The notes: generated by a model not told the origin, from the letters alone. 6,062 bases of DNA from Cryomorphaceae bacterium (GCA_027485365.1 JAIXRD010000022.1:1-6062); one strand, 5' to 3'. Shown: positions 1 to 5,327, counted from the stretch's first letter. Numbers and translations are program-made.

Positions 1-14
1 AAAATAAAAATATA

Positions 15-491
15 ATGAAAGGTGCATTAGAACCTATTGTTACCATATTAATACTAATTATGTTGACGATAGGTTGTAATCATTCCGACAACAACGTTCA
101 TAAATTAGTAAAAGTTGACCCATCTAACTCATTAAGAAAATACTCTCAAAGTATTCTAGAGAGCACCGTTGGCAAGGGTAAAGACATTAATAAAATATAT
201 GATATAGTTGGAACACTACCTGAAGTTGTAGAAAGAGCAAAGTATATTGAAAAAGAATCTAATGGCAATAGACATTTGCAAATTATGGTTTATAAAACCC
301 AGAAAGAGTTAGAACGCCCATATTATTGGGTGAAGGCTGGAGAAGACAATGGGACGAACTTTGTTACTCATTTTAATTTTTATGTTTATCCACGCAACGA
401 AATTAAGTTTGAAATTAAGTATTTTGACACAGTACACGACACCATTTTAAACCTTGAATCATGGCGAAAACAGAAGAACAACGGCATATAA
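15..491 (+). CDS. Putative lipoprotein, hypothetical cassette protein
   Basis: I do not recognise the family of this 158-residue protein. The N-terminus has Lys2, then a hydrophobic stretch at about residues 8-19, ending in T-I-G-C with Cys21. This fits a lipoprotein signal peptide, although the -3 residue is Thr rather than Leu, so the lipobox is imperfect. The mature part is mixed charged/polar, with an aromatic, probably beta-rich segment around residues 100-135 (YYWVKAGEDNG, then FNFYVYP), and no catalytic motif that I can name. The start at 15 is the first ATG and places the signal peptide correctly. The TAA stop (489-491) lies inside the first box of the following attC-like site, a compact arrangement common in cassettes. 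The upstream cassette boundary is outside the window. Function unknown; location inferred to be envelope-anchored. Confidence 0.7.
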   Translation: MKGALEPIVTILILIMLTIGCNHSDNNVHKLVKVDPSNSLRKYSQSILESTVGKGKDINKIYDIVGTLPEVVERAKYIEKESNGNRHLQIMVYKTQKELERPYYWVKAGEDNGTNFVTHFNFYVYPRNEIKFEIKYFDTVHDTILNLESWRKQKNNGI

Positions 492-618
492 CAACAGCTA
501 CACGCAAGGCGGGTTTCACGGCTTCGTGCGACTTTTATTTTGTAAATAAATTTATCATCTTCGTGCATAAGTTTTGTAGTAATTTGTCCGCCCTGCGGGT
601 AGCTGCAAAACGTTATGG
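486..618 (+). other. attC-like recombination site 1 (long type)
   Basis: The left outer box ATATAAC (486-492) and right box GTTATGG (612-618) pair over GTTAT/ATAAC. Inside them, 495-512 and 588-605 are inverted copies matching at 16 of 18 positions (CAGCTAC, then GCA and GGCGG). The left spacer is two bases and the right spacer six, giving the asymmetry expected between the two arms of an attC. The loop is about 75 bases and contains a small CACG/CGTG hairpin. The predicted insertion point is between G612 and T613. This is the best-paired of the long sites. Confidence 0.75.
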
Positions 619-731
619 GCAAGTTAAACAAAGATAGCGGTTCAATACAGGCTGACCACCTATTAAGTGACAGACAAAAAAGTTGAGACAAGAAAATAAC
701 TATAAAAACAGGGAGTATTCTGAAAATCCAT

Positions 732-826
732 AAGAGTAGGAACAAAATTTAAAAAATAACAAAATGAAAAATTTATTGATTTTAGCGACTATGTTACTTA
801 CGTTTAGTTTTGCGAATGCTCAGAGC
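732..826 (+). repeat. Duplicated leader plus signal-peptide region, copy 1
   Basis: A 15-base block AAGAGTAGGAACAAA (732-746) sits 17 bases before the start codon. Together with the first 63 coding bases it is repeated upstream of and within the next gene at 1323-1418. The two 63-base coding parts differ at four positions, all third-position and synonymous. The mature regions that follow are unrelated. The untranslated part may carry a ribosome-binding or regulatory signal shared by both genes; that is inference. Confidence 0.85.
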
Positions 827-1171
827 ATGTACGTTGGTGGTTCTTACAAAGGAGAAATTAAAAGTAACGGAGACATTTACTTCGGTGGTTCATTCAAAGG
901 ACAAATAAAGAGTAATGGCGATGTATATATTGGCGGTTCATTCAAAGGACAAATAAAAAGTAATGGCGATGTATATATCGGTGGTTCATTCAAAGGGCAA
1001 ATTAAAGATAATGGCGATGTATACATTGGCGGATCATTCAAGGGGCAAATTAAAGATAATGGTGATGTTTATATGGGAGGCTCCTTCAAAGGTTCTTGTA
1101 AAGGAGTCAGTAAAAATGTTGTTGGAGCAGTATACTTTTTCTTTTTCAGAGACGAATTAGGTATCTATTAG
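764..1171 (+). CDS. Exported 16-residue tandem-repeat protein (predicted beta-solenoid)
   Basis: The protein has 135 residues. Residues 1-20 are a clear Sec signal peptide (Lys2, hydrophobic core, ending ANAQ). Residues 23-102 are five 16-residue repeats of the form Y-x-G-G-S-[FY]-K-G-[QE]-I-K-[SD]-N-G-D-[VI], followed by a sixth, degenerate unit at 103-118. The regular spacing of Gly, aliphatic and aromatic residues suggests stacked beta-strands, as in bactofilin-like or other beta-solenoids, but I cannot assign a known family. The C-terminus ends in an aromatic hydrophobic patch (VYFFFF) and a short charged tail. It shares its leader and signal peptide with the gene 184 bases downstream in the same cassette. 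Location is inferred to be periplasmic, surface or secreted. Function unknown; a structural or adhesive role is possible. Confidence 0.85.
   Translation: MKNLLILATMLLTFSFANAQSMYVGGSYKGEIKSNGDIYFGGSFKGQIKSNGDVYIGGSFKGQIKSNGDVYIGGSFKGQIKDNGDVYIGGSFKGQIKDNGDVYMGGSFKGSCKGVSKNVVGAVYFFFFRDELGIY
830..1117 (+). repeat. 48-bp coding tandem repeat (five units plus one degenerate)
   Basis: Units start at 830, 878, 926, 974 and 1022, with a diverged sixth at 1070. The middle units are the most alike at the DNA level. The first and last are the most diverged, a pattern expected when internal copies are homogenised by unequal recombination or slippage. The copy number is therefore likely to vary between strains; that is inference. 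Confidence 0.9.
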
Positions 1172-1322
1172 ATATCCTATATACTGATTAAAAAGTTATA
1201 TTTTAGTTTAAATGATTTAATTAATAATAGATAGTAAGTCAGTAGTGGCGACTATTAAAAAACTATAACAATTGAACCACTATTGCATCAGTTATAACAA
1301 AGGGAAAGCAGAAAACCTATAA

Positions 1323-1418
1323 AAGAGTAGGAACAAATATTTTAAAAATGAAAAAATGAAAAATTTATTGATTTTAGCAACTATGTTGCTTACGTTTAGT
1401 TTTGCGAATGCGCAGAGT
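1323..1418 (+). repeat. Duplicated leader plus signal-peptide region, copy 2
   Basis: This is the second copy of the 732-826 segment. AAGAGTAGGAACAAA (1323-1337) lies 18 bases before the start codon and is followed by a coding part encoding exactly the same first 21 residues. Weaker similarity continues a few dozen bases further upstream (AGGG, then CTGAAAA or CAGAAAA), so the duplication includes most of the leader. Confidence 0.85.
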
Positions 1419-1760
1419 AAATTATACAATACAAGAAAAGGATATTCTGACGGTCTAGTAGGTTATTACGAAAATGGTAAAATATACAATACAAGAAAAG
1501 GATATTCTGATGGCCTAGTAGGATATTGCGAAAATGGAAAAATATATAATACAAGAAAAGGCTACTCTGACGGGCTAGTAGGTTATTATGAAAATGGTAA
1601 AATATACAATACAAGAAAAGGCTACTCTGACGGGCTAGTAGGTTATTATGAAAACGGTAAAATATACAATACAAGAAAAGGATATTCTGACGGAATAGTA
1701 GGTTATTATGATGGCGGTGATGCTTCTGGTGCCGCTGCGGCTTTTCTATTATTATTCTAA
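1356..1760 (+). CDS. Exported 20-residue tandem-repeat protein, paralogue by leader only
   Basis: The protein has 134 residues. Residues 1-21 are identical to the preceding gene's signal peptide. Residues 24-123 are five 20-residue repeats built on YNTRKGYSDGLVGYYENGKI, the last one diverging after about 15 residues. One unit carries Cys instead of Tyr (GYCENG). The Gly-Tyr-Tyr-x-Asn-Gly pattern recalls MORN-like and similar beta-hairpin repeats, but the spacing is not canonical MORN. The C-terminus is Gly/Ala-rich, then a very hydrophobic end (AAAAFLLLF), which could act as a membrane-inserting or aggregation-prone tail. The gene is the second of two in one cassette and is followed by a strong intrinsic terminator. 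Function unknown; surface or extracellular location is inferred. Confidence 0.85.
   Translation: MKNLLILATMLLTFSFANAQSKLYNTRKGYSDGLVGYYENGKIYNTRKGYSDGLVGYCENGKIYNTRKGYSDGLVGYYENGKIYNTRKGYSDGLVGYYENGKIYNTRKGYSDGIVGYYDGGDASGAAAAFLLLF
1425..1724 (+). repeat. 60-bp coding tandem repeat (five units)
   Basis: Units begin at 1425, 1485, 1545, 1605 and 1665. Units three and four are almost identical in DNA (differences such as TAT/TAC and AAT/AAC), pointing to a recent duplication. Units one, two and five carry more, mostly synonymous, changes. The fifth diverges at its end, where the C-terminal tail begins. Confidence 0.9.
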
Positions 1761-1767
1761 AAACTAT

Positions 1768-1902
1768 CCCATAACAGCAAATTAGCAATAGCAGGGCGGA
1801 AGTGCTTCATTGAACTTTCGCCATTTTTTTTTGTACTTTAAATCCTGGATTAAGCATTGGCGCTATCAAGCCCTGCCATCACCAATGCAAAAAACGTTAG
1901 AA
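1768..1902 (+). other. attC-like recombination site 2 (long type, contains terminator)
   Basis: The left box CCCATAAC (1768-1775) and right box GTTAGAA (1896-1902) pair over TAAC/GTTA. Inner arms share GCAGGGC (1791-1797) with GCCCTGC (1870-1876), flanked by looser complementarity (AATTAG/CCAAT region). The box CCCATAAC is instead fully complementary to the start of its own cassette at 612-619, as expected for a cassette that was once circular. The insertion point is between G1896 and T1897. Confidence 0.7.
1795..1832 (+). terminator. Intrinsic terminator inside attC-like site 2
   Basis: GGCGGAAGT (1795-1803) pairs with ACTTTCGCC (1814-1822) over nine positions including one G-T wobble, around a 10-base loop. 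One A and then nine T residues (1824-1832) follow. This is a textbook Rho-independent signal on the + strand, 34 bases after the stop codon of the second repeat-protein gene. It should stop transcription of cassette B from entering cassette C. Its stem also contributes to the folded interior of the recombination site. Confidence 0.8.
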
Positions 1903-1928
1903 TAAATTTTAACAAAAGAAAAATAAAC

Positions 1929-2936
1929 ATGAAAAAATTAATTATTTTATACTATTTGTTAATTTCAACAAGTTTTACGTACGCTCAATTCATATCTTAC
2001 GAGTATACACAAATTCTACTTTATTCTGTTGAAATTAATTATTCTAGTTCAAATGGTTCATACCAACCCTGGTCTCCTGATTTTAACTTTTATGGAAATG
2101 CGCTTGCTCAAATGCAAGCTAGATACGATAGAAATCATAGTAGCTTATCCAAGGAGTATTTCAAATTAAAAGATCTAAAATTAATAAACACTATAAATCA
2201 ATCTACTCTAAATAATTACCGGGCAGCTAGGTTAGGTTGGATTTACAATGCAACCAGTACATGGGATGTAGGTAATGATGCAAATTATGCAAATATTAGA
2301 AATTATTGTTGTGAAATTTATTCTTACTCTTCCATAAAGAGTGAAATCACATTACTTCAAAGTTGTCAAACAGAGTTGAATCGAATTAAGTATAAAGATC
2401 CCGATAATTATCTTTATTCAAAAAGATATCAGTCAATAATGAAAACACTAGATAAACTAAAAAATTGCTCGACGAGTGAAATTGAGGGATTAAGTTGGGA
2501 AAGAACTGAACTAGAATTTCAATACAATAACAATTCTACGAATAACACTAATTATTCAAATTCAAATCAAACATATTTTAGGGTTCCAAATTCAAGCTTT
2601 GTATATCAGAAAAATGAGGAATCAATTCAGATAGACAATATTACTAATACAACGGAATATACCATTTTGTCATTTACATCATTTCCTTCAAAAAAATATA
2701 CTTCTGGTTGGACTGTTTGTTTTAGTAAAAACGCATATATCGAGCAAAATGGAATAAAATATTTTTTAAAAAAAACAGTTGGGATTCCGATTTGTCCGGA
2801 TAGACATAATTTCTCTAATATTAATGAAAGTATTTCGTATAAATTATATTTTGATAAATCAATTAATTTGAATGTAAAATTCAATCTAATTGAAGGTGTT
2901 TCAGGTGGTTTTGAATTTTATAATATATCCAAATAA
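1929..2936 (+). CDS. Exported hypothetical protein with C-terminal beta domain
   Basis: I choose the ATG at 1929, giving 335 residues. An in-frame ATG at 1857 would place the N-terminus inside the recombination site and bury the signal peptide. Residues 1-20 form a Sec signal (KK, hydrophobic core, TYAQ). Residues 50-100 are probably helical, with charged repeats (QMQARYDRNH, KLKDLKLIN). Residues 120-195 are again helical, with several cysteines. A low-complexity Asn/Ser linker covers about 199-215. Residues 222-335 look like a compact beta-sandwich of a kind I associate with Bacteroidota exported proteins (NAYIEQNGIKYFL, VGIPICPDRHNF, then LIEG and FYNI at the end). This family resemblance is from memory. 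There is no catalytic motif. It is the only gene of its cassette. Extracytoplasmic location is inferred; function unknown. Confidence 0.75.
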   Translation: MKKLIILYYLLISTSFTYAQFISYEYTQILLYSVEINYSSSNGSYQPWSPDFNFYGNALAQMQARYDRNHSSLSKEYFKLKDLKLINTINQSTLNNYRAARLGWIYNATSTWDVGNDANYANIRNYCCEIYSYSSIKSEITLLQSCQTELNRIKYKDPDNYLYSKRYQSIMKTLDKLKNCSTSEIEGLSWERTELEFQYNNNSTNNTNYSNSNQTYFRVPNSSFVYQKNEESIQIDNITNTTEYTILSFTSFPSKKYTSGWTVCFSKNAYIEQNGIKYFLKKTVGIPICPDRHNFSNINESISYKLYFDKSINLNVKFNLIEGVSGGFEFYNISK

Positions 2937-2941
2937 AACTT

Positions 2942-3009
2942 TCTCTAACATCAAGCGCAATCCCGAATCGTTACTCTCGGGACATCACTTGTACGCCAAC
3001 CGTTAGAGA
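2942..3009 (+). other. attC-like recombination site 3 (short type)
   Basis: This is a 68-base site. TCTCTAAC (2942-2949) and GTTAGAGA (3002-3009) pair perfectly over eight bases. The interior has a TCCCGA/TCGGGA hairpin (2961-2966, 2977-2982), with CAAG/CTTG or GCG/CGC pairing between it and the outer boxes. Size and organisation match classical attC sites of 60-70 bases. It is nearly identical to site 6 (62 of 64 positions, 2943-3006 against 5916-5979). The insertion point is between G3002 and T3003. Confidence 0.8.
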
Positions 3010-3051
3010 CAAGTATAAGTAACTTTATTATTTATAAGAAATAGAAAAAAA

Positions 3052-3059
3052 TATATTTG
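3052..3059 (+). promoter_or_regulatory. Candidate Bacteroidota -7 promoter box
   Basis: TATATTTG matches the Bacteroidota -7 consensus TAnnTTTG exactly. It lies about 50 bases into cassette D and 114 bases before the chosen start codon. There is no TTTG at the expected -33 position, only an AT-rich stretch, so support is partial. In AT-rich DNA a chance match is quite possible. Confidence 0.3.
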
Positions 3060-3070
3060 ATTCAATTTTC

Positions 3071-3173
3071 AAGAGGAGAAATAACACTAAGATTAATTTA
3101 CCATTTTTTGGTGATGTTAATTTTGAGGAATTACATAATTCTGAATACAAGTATCTATTAATTAAGAAAGAAT
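3071..3173 (+). pseudogene. Decayed partial copy of the 5' end of the following gene
   Basis: These 103 bases align without gaps to 3174-3276, with 92 of 103 identical. Read in the frame starting at 3071 they encode KRRNNTKINLPFFGDVNF and so on, running through IKKEYE to a TAG at 3179-3181. The corresponding part of the intact gene has conservative changes (F/I, N/D, K/E, E/D). The position of the intact gene's ATG is AAG here. The frame is open upstream to 3038, with a plausible N-terminus (NIFDSIFKRR) but no ATG. Differences that preserve protein character suggest a diverged paralogue rather than a fresh duplication; the rest of that paralogue is missing. Confidence 0.75.
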
Positions 3174-3836
3174 ATGAGTAGAAATAACCCTAAGATTAAT
3201 TTACCGATTTTCGGTGATGTTGACTTTGAGGAATTACATAATTCTGAATACAAGTATCTATTAATCAAGGAAGATTATAAGGCTGTTAATAATGAACAGA
3301 CTCTAAAATTGTTTTTAAAACAGATCGATAAGAAAAGCATATTGAAAGTTTCAGAATTATTGGAAGGTTTAGAAATAATCCATCAAGAATGTAAACGTAA
3401 TTATATTGCTGACTTTACAAACGAGGACCATATTGATTATATTACTAGGATATATAGTCAAGCTTTGACAGAGAGTGAATGCAATTCAATTAATCAAAAG
3501 CTCACACCTGAACAAAAACTTTTAGCAGCATTTATGGCTTCAGGTGTAATAATATACGAAAAGCAGGAGGGATTTGTTGTTGAACTTAAATATACTTTCG
3601 GGTATGAATTACAATTAACCTATAATGCTAATGAAAACCTAAAACTAGTTTCATGTATAATGGAGCCAGGTTCATCAATAGGTATGAAGCAATTTAGGGA
3701 TTTTGTTTCAAAGTTTGAAGAACATGATGTTAGTGAAACATGCAGTCGGTTTCTGCCTGATTGGTGGAATCATCCAGTTAAAAGTTATTATATTTATTTA
3801 ATGATAAAAAGACTTAAATGTGTGGCTAGTATTTGA
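3174..3836 (+). CDS. DUF2004-like cytoplasmic protein, function unknown
   Basis: The protein has 220 residues and no signal peptide or membrane segment. The N-terminal INLPIFGDVDF resembles the L-P-x-F-G motif that opens many DUF2004-type proteins. The segment at 115-165 (a helix, GVIIYEKQEGFVVELKYTF, a beta-hairpin, then KLVSCIMEPGS) fits the C-terminal beta part of such proteins. Assignment is from memory and tentative. The end (about 188-220, with a WW pair and a basic hydrophobic helix) extends beyond what I expect and may be variable. The ATG at 3174 is the first usable start. The decayed copy just upstream suggests the ancestral protein began about 15-20 residues earlier, so the present N-terminus may be shortened. 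The stop codon lies in a 14-bp palindrome. Related small proteins are sometimes immunity-type factors; nothing here shows that. Confidence 0.75.
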   Translation: MSRNNPKINLPIFGDVDFEELHNSEYKYLLIKEDYKAVNNEQTLKLFLKQIDKKSILKVSELLEGLEIIHQECKRNYIADFTNEDHIDYITRIYSQALTESECNSINQKLTPEQKLLAAFMASGVIIYEKQEGFVVELKYTFGYELQLTYNANENLKLVSCIMEPGSSIGMKQFRDFVSKFEEHDVSETCSRFLPDWWNHPVKSYYIYLMIKRLKCVASI

Positions 3837-3846
3837 AGTACTTCAA
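3833..3846. repeat. Perfect 14-bp palindrome over the stop codon
   Basis: TTGAAGTACTTCAA reads the same on both strands. It includes the TGA stop (3834-3836) and ends one base before the left box of site 4. It could be an operator half-pair, extend the folded recombination site, or be chance in AT-rich DNA. There is no T-tract, so it is not an intrinsic terminator. Confidence 0.6.
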
Positions 3847-3847
3847 G

Positions 3848-3979
3848 CCTATAACAACAGCTACCCAAAAGACGGGATTCGTGTTCTGTAGATAGTTTTG
3901 TGGTTTAATTAAGTTTGTATCTTCGAATTAAAATTTGTGGTAAAAGTCGCCACATCGCAAATCTGCAAAACGTTATGGG
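3848..3979 (+). other. attC-like recombination site 4 (long type, weakly paired)
   Basis: The left box CCTATAAC (3848-3855) and right box GTTATGGG (3972-3979) pair over GTTAT/ATAAC. The left arm (ACAACAGCTAC, then CGGG and TTC) is clearly the same family as in site 1. The 17 bases 3963-3979 are identical to 603-619. However, the inner right arm (3943-3965) does not complement the left arm well, unlike site 1. A TTTAATT/AATTAAA hairpin occupies the loop. The insertion point is between G3972 and T3973. The site may be partly decayed or a hybrid of two sites. Confidence 0.65.
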
Positions 3980-4010
3980 TAAATTATAATAATATTGTAA
4001 AAAAATAAAT

Positions 4011-5135
4011 ATGACAAAAGGTTTAATTATTTTAATTTTTGTTTCAGTTTTTTTGAATTCAAAAGTAAATTCTCAAAATAATAGCAAATATGAACTGAAA
4101 GTAAAAAACGCGTGCAACTTTGATAAATCAATGATAAACAAAACAGTTTATAGCTTTAGTTCCGATGCAGAAGCAGAAAATGCTTTACAAAGAATAATGA
4201 AACTAGCCGGTTTACCTGCAAATTTTGAAATACGAGCTGCATCGGTGCCAAATGCTTCAGCATTTGTTGATTGCGATGTTAACGGAAATTGTAAGAGATA
4301 TATTTTGTACAATCAAGAATTCATGGAAAATCTGAAAGATCAAACAAACTCACATTTTGCTGAATATGCTGTGCTTTGCCATGAAATTGGCCATCATTTA
4401 TCTGGTCATACGATAACCAATAGTGGAAAGAATTATGATCTTGAACTTGAAGCGGATAAATTTGCAGGATTTATGCTTTTTAAACTTGGATTAACATTAG
4501 ATGAAGCTAAAAAAACATATAGCAATTTACCAATTGATGGTTCCTCAACTCATCCTCCAAAGGATGCAAGAATTGCAGCATTAACCAATGGTTGGTATGA
4601 TGCAAAAAGGAATGGAGGATCAAGTTCTAATACAAATAATTCTAATTCAGATAAATCTAAAATGGCAAATTACATGTATGTCGCAAATAAAATTGATTAT
4701 TACAAACCAACAAATAACCTTAAAACTAGTATTAATGGTCATAATGAGGTTACATGGGTTTTTGATGTGACAAATAATTTTCCAGTCGGTATTGATATAA
4801 ATGGTAAATCTATTTCGATAACTGAATTCAACATAGATTACACTGTTAAGAAAACTTCTAAATACTCCATGTATTATGGAGAACCAGAATACGAAAATGG
4901 TTATGTACGGTACAAAATCCACAACCCAAATCAAAGTGGCAGATCACATGATGATTGCTTAACAAATGGTGGTTGTTGGAGTGACTTTATAAATATTTAT
5001 AAATATTCTGACAGAATATACATTGATTTTGAAATATATACGCAGCCAAAAGATTTAAATCGATATGATAGATATTATCCTGGAATTGATATAACATACC
5101 TACAAAGAGTAATATATTATCTCGATAAAAAGTAG
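4011..5135 (+). CDS. Exported M48-like zinc metallopeptidase with C-terminal extension
   Basis: The protein has 374 residues. Residues 1-22 are a Sec signal peptide (TKG, hydrophobic core, NSQ). The zinc site is clear: H124-E125-x-x-H128 in LCHEIGHHLSGH, and E145 with D149 in LELEADKFAGF, the ExxxD third-ligand motif of M48 (Ste24/HtpX/Oma1-type) gluzincins. H181-P182 in STHPPKDARIAAL is the conserved downstream His-Pro and Arg segment. NASAF at 81-85 matches the usual substrate-cleft strand. There are no transmembrane helices, so this is a soluble or periplasmic type rather than HtpX. After an Asn/Ser linker (203-216), residues 217-374 form an extra, probably beta-rich domain with three cysteines that I do not recognise; it may bind the target or the surface. 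Catalytic residues look intact. It is the only gene of its cassette. Its substrate is unknown. Confidence 0.85.
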   Translation: MTKGLIILIFVSVFLNSKVNSQNNSKYELKVKNACNFDKSMINKTVYSFSSDAEAENALQRIMKLAGLPANFEIRAASVPNASAFVDCDVNGNCKRYILYNQEFMENLKDQTNSHFAEYAVLCHEIGHHLSGHTITNSGKNYDLELEADKFAGFMLFKLGLTLDEAKKTYSNLPIDGSSTHPPKDARIAALTNGWYDAKRNGGSSSNTNNSNSDKSKMANYMYVANKIDYYKPTNNLKTSINGHNEVTWVFDVTNNFPVGIDINGKSISITEFNIDYTVKKTSKYSMYYGEPEYENGYVRYKIHNPNQSGRSHDDCLTNGGCWSDFINIYKYSDRIYIDFEIYTQPKDLNRYDRYYPGIDITYLQRVIYYLDKK

Positions 5136-5195
5136 AATATTCATAAAACAAAACATTTTATGCTTACATAATAATTGTTTTTGAGTTGAAGTTCT

Positions 5196-5228
5196 TTTCT
5201 TATGTCTAATCAATTAAAACATAAGAAA
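5196..5228. repeat. 10-bp inverted repeat between metallopeptidase gene and site 5
   Basis: TTTCTTATGT (5196-5205) and ACATAAGAAA (5219-5228) are perfect inverted copies around a 13-base loop, 60 bases after the metallopeptidase stop codon. It could help 3' end formation or RNA stability. No T-run follows on the + strand, so it is not a classical terminator. The rest of 5136-5237 shows nothing else recognisable. Confidence 0.6.
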
Positions 5229-5237
5229 TAAAAACTA

Positions 5238-5324
5238 CCCATAACATCGTGCAAACAATATTGCCTTGCCCCCGCACATGCAGGACAACACAAGGCAACA
5301 TCGCCTACACGCAAAACGTTAAGC
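5238..5324 (+). other. attC-like recombination site 5 (intermediate type)
   Basis: This is an 87-base site. The left box CCCATAAC (5238-5245) and right box GTTAAGC (5318-5324, an exact GTTRRRY) pair over TAAC/GTTA. Inner arms are strong: TTGCCTTG (5261-5268) with CAAGGCAA (5291-5298), and CGTG (5248-5251) with CACG (5308-5311). The extended left box 5236-5245 is the exact reverse complement of the start of its own cassette at 3972-3981. The insertion point is between G5318 and T5319. Confidence 0.8.
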
Positions 5325-5327
5325 GCA

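Noticed and set aside
386..745. Open frame on the minus strand across the end of the lipoprotein gene and site 1
   Set aside because: It runs over a structured recombination site, is antisense to a plausible gene and shows no recognisable protein features.
963..1160. Second + strand frame inside the 48-bp repeats
   Set aside because: A repeat array with unit length divisible by three stays open in other frames by construction; no start context or signal supports it.
830..1724. CRISPR array suggested by regular 48- and 60-base repeats
   Set aside because: The units are contiguous coding repeats without unique spacers and read in frame behind signal peptides.
1396..1788. Minus-strand open frame with repeats rich in Phe, His and Asn
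   Set aside because: It is the mirror of the 60-bp coding repeats; the + strand frame has a signal peptide, leader and regular repeat chemistry, so this is a shadow.
1857..1928. Upstream in-frame start that would give a 359-residue version of the exported protein
   Set aside because: It would begin inside attC-like site 2 and put 24 residues in front of a clear signal peptide; the ATG at 1929 is the sensible start.
4588..4934. Small open frames on both strands within the metallopeptidase gene
   Set aside because: They overlap the linker and C-terminal domain of a well-supported gene and have no independent evidence.
5196..5228. Inverted repeat as a Rho-independent terminator for the metallopeptidase gene
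   Set aside because: The stem is AT-rich and the following bases are A-rich rather than T-rich on the + strand, so it is kept only as an inverted repeat.
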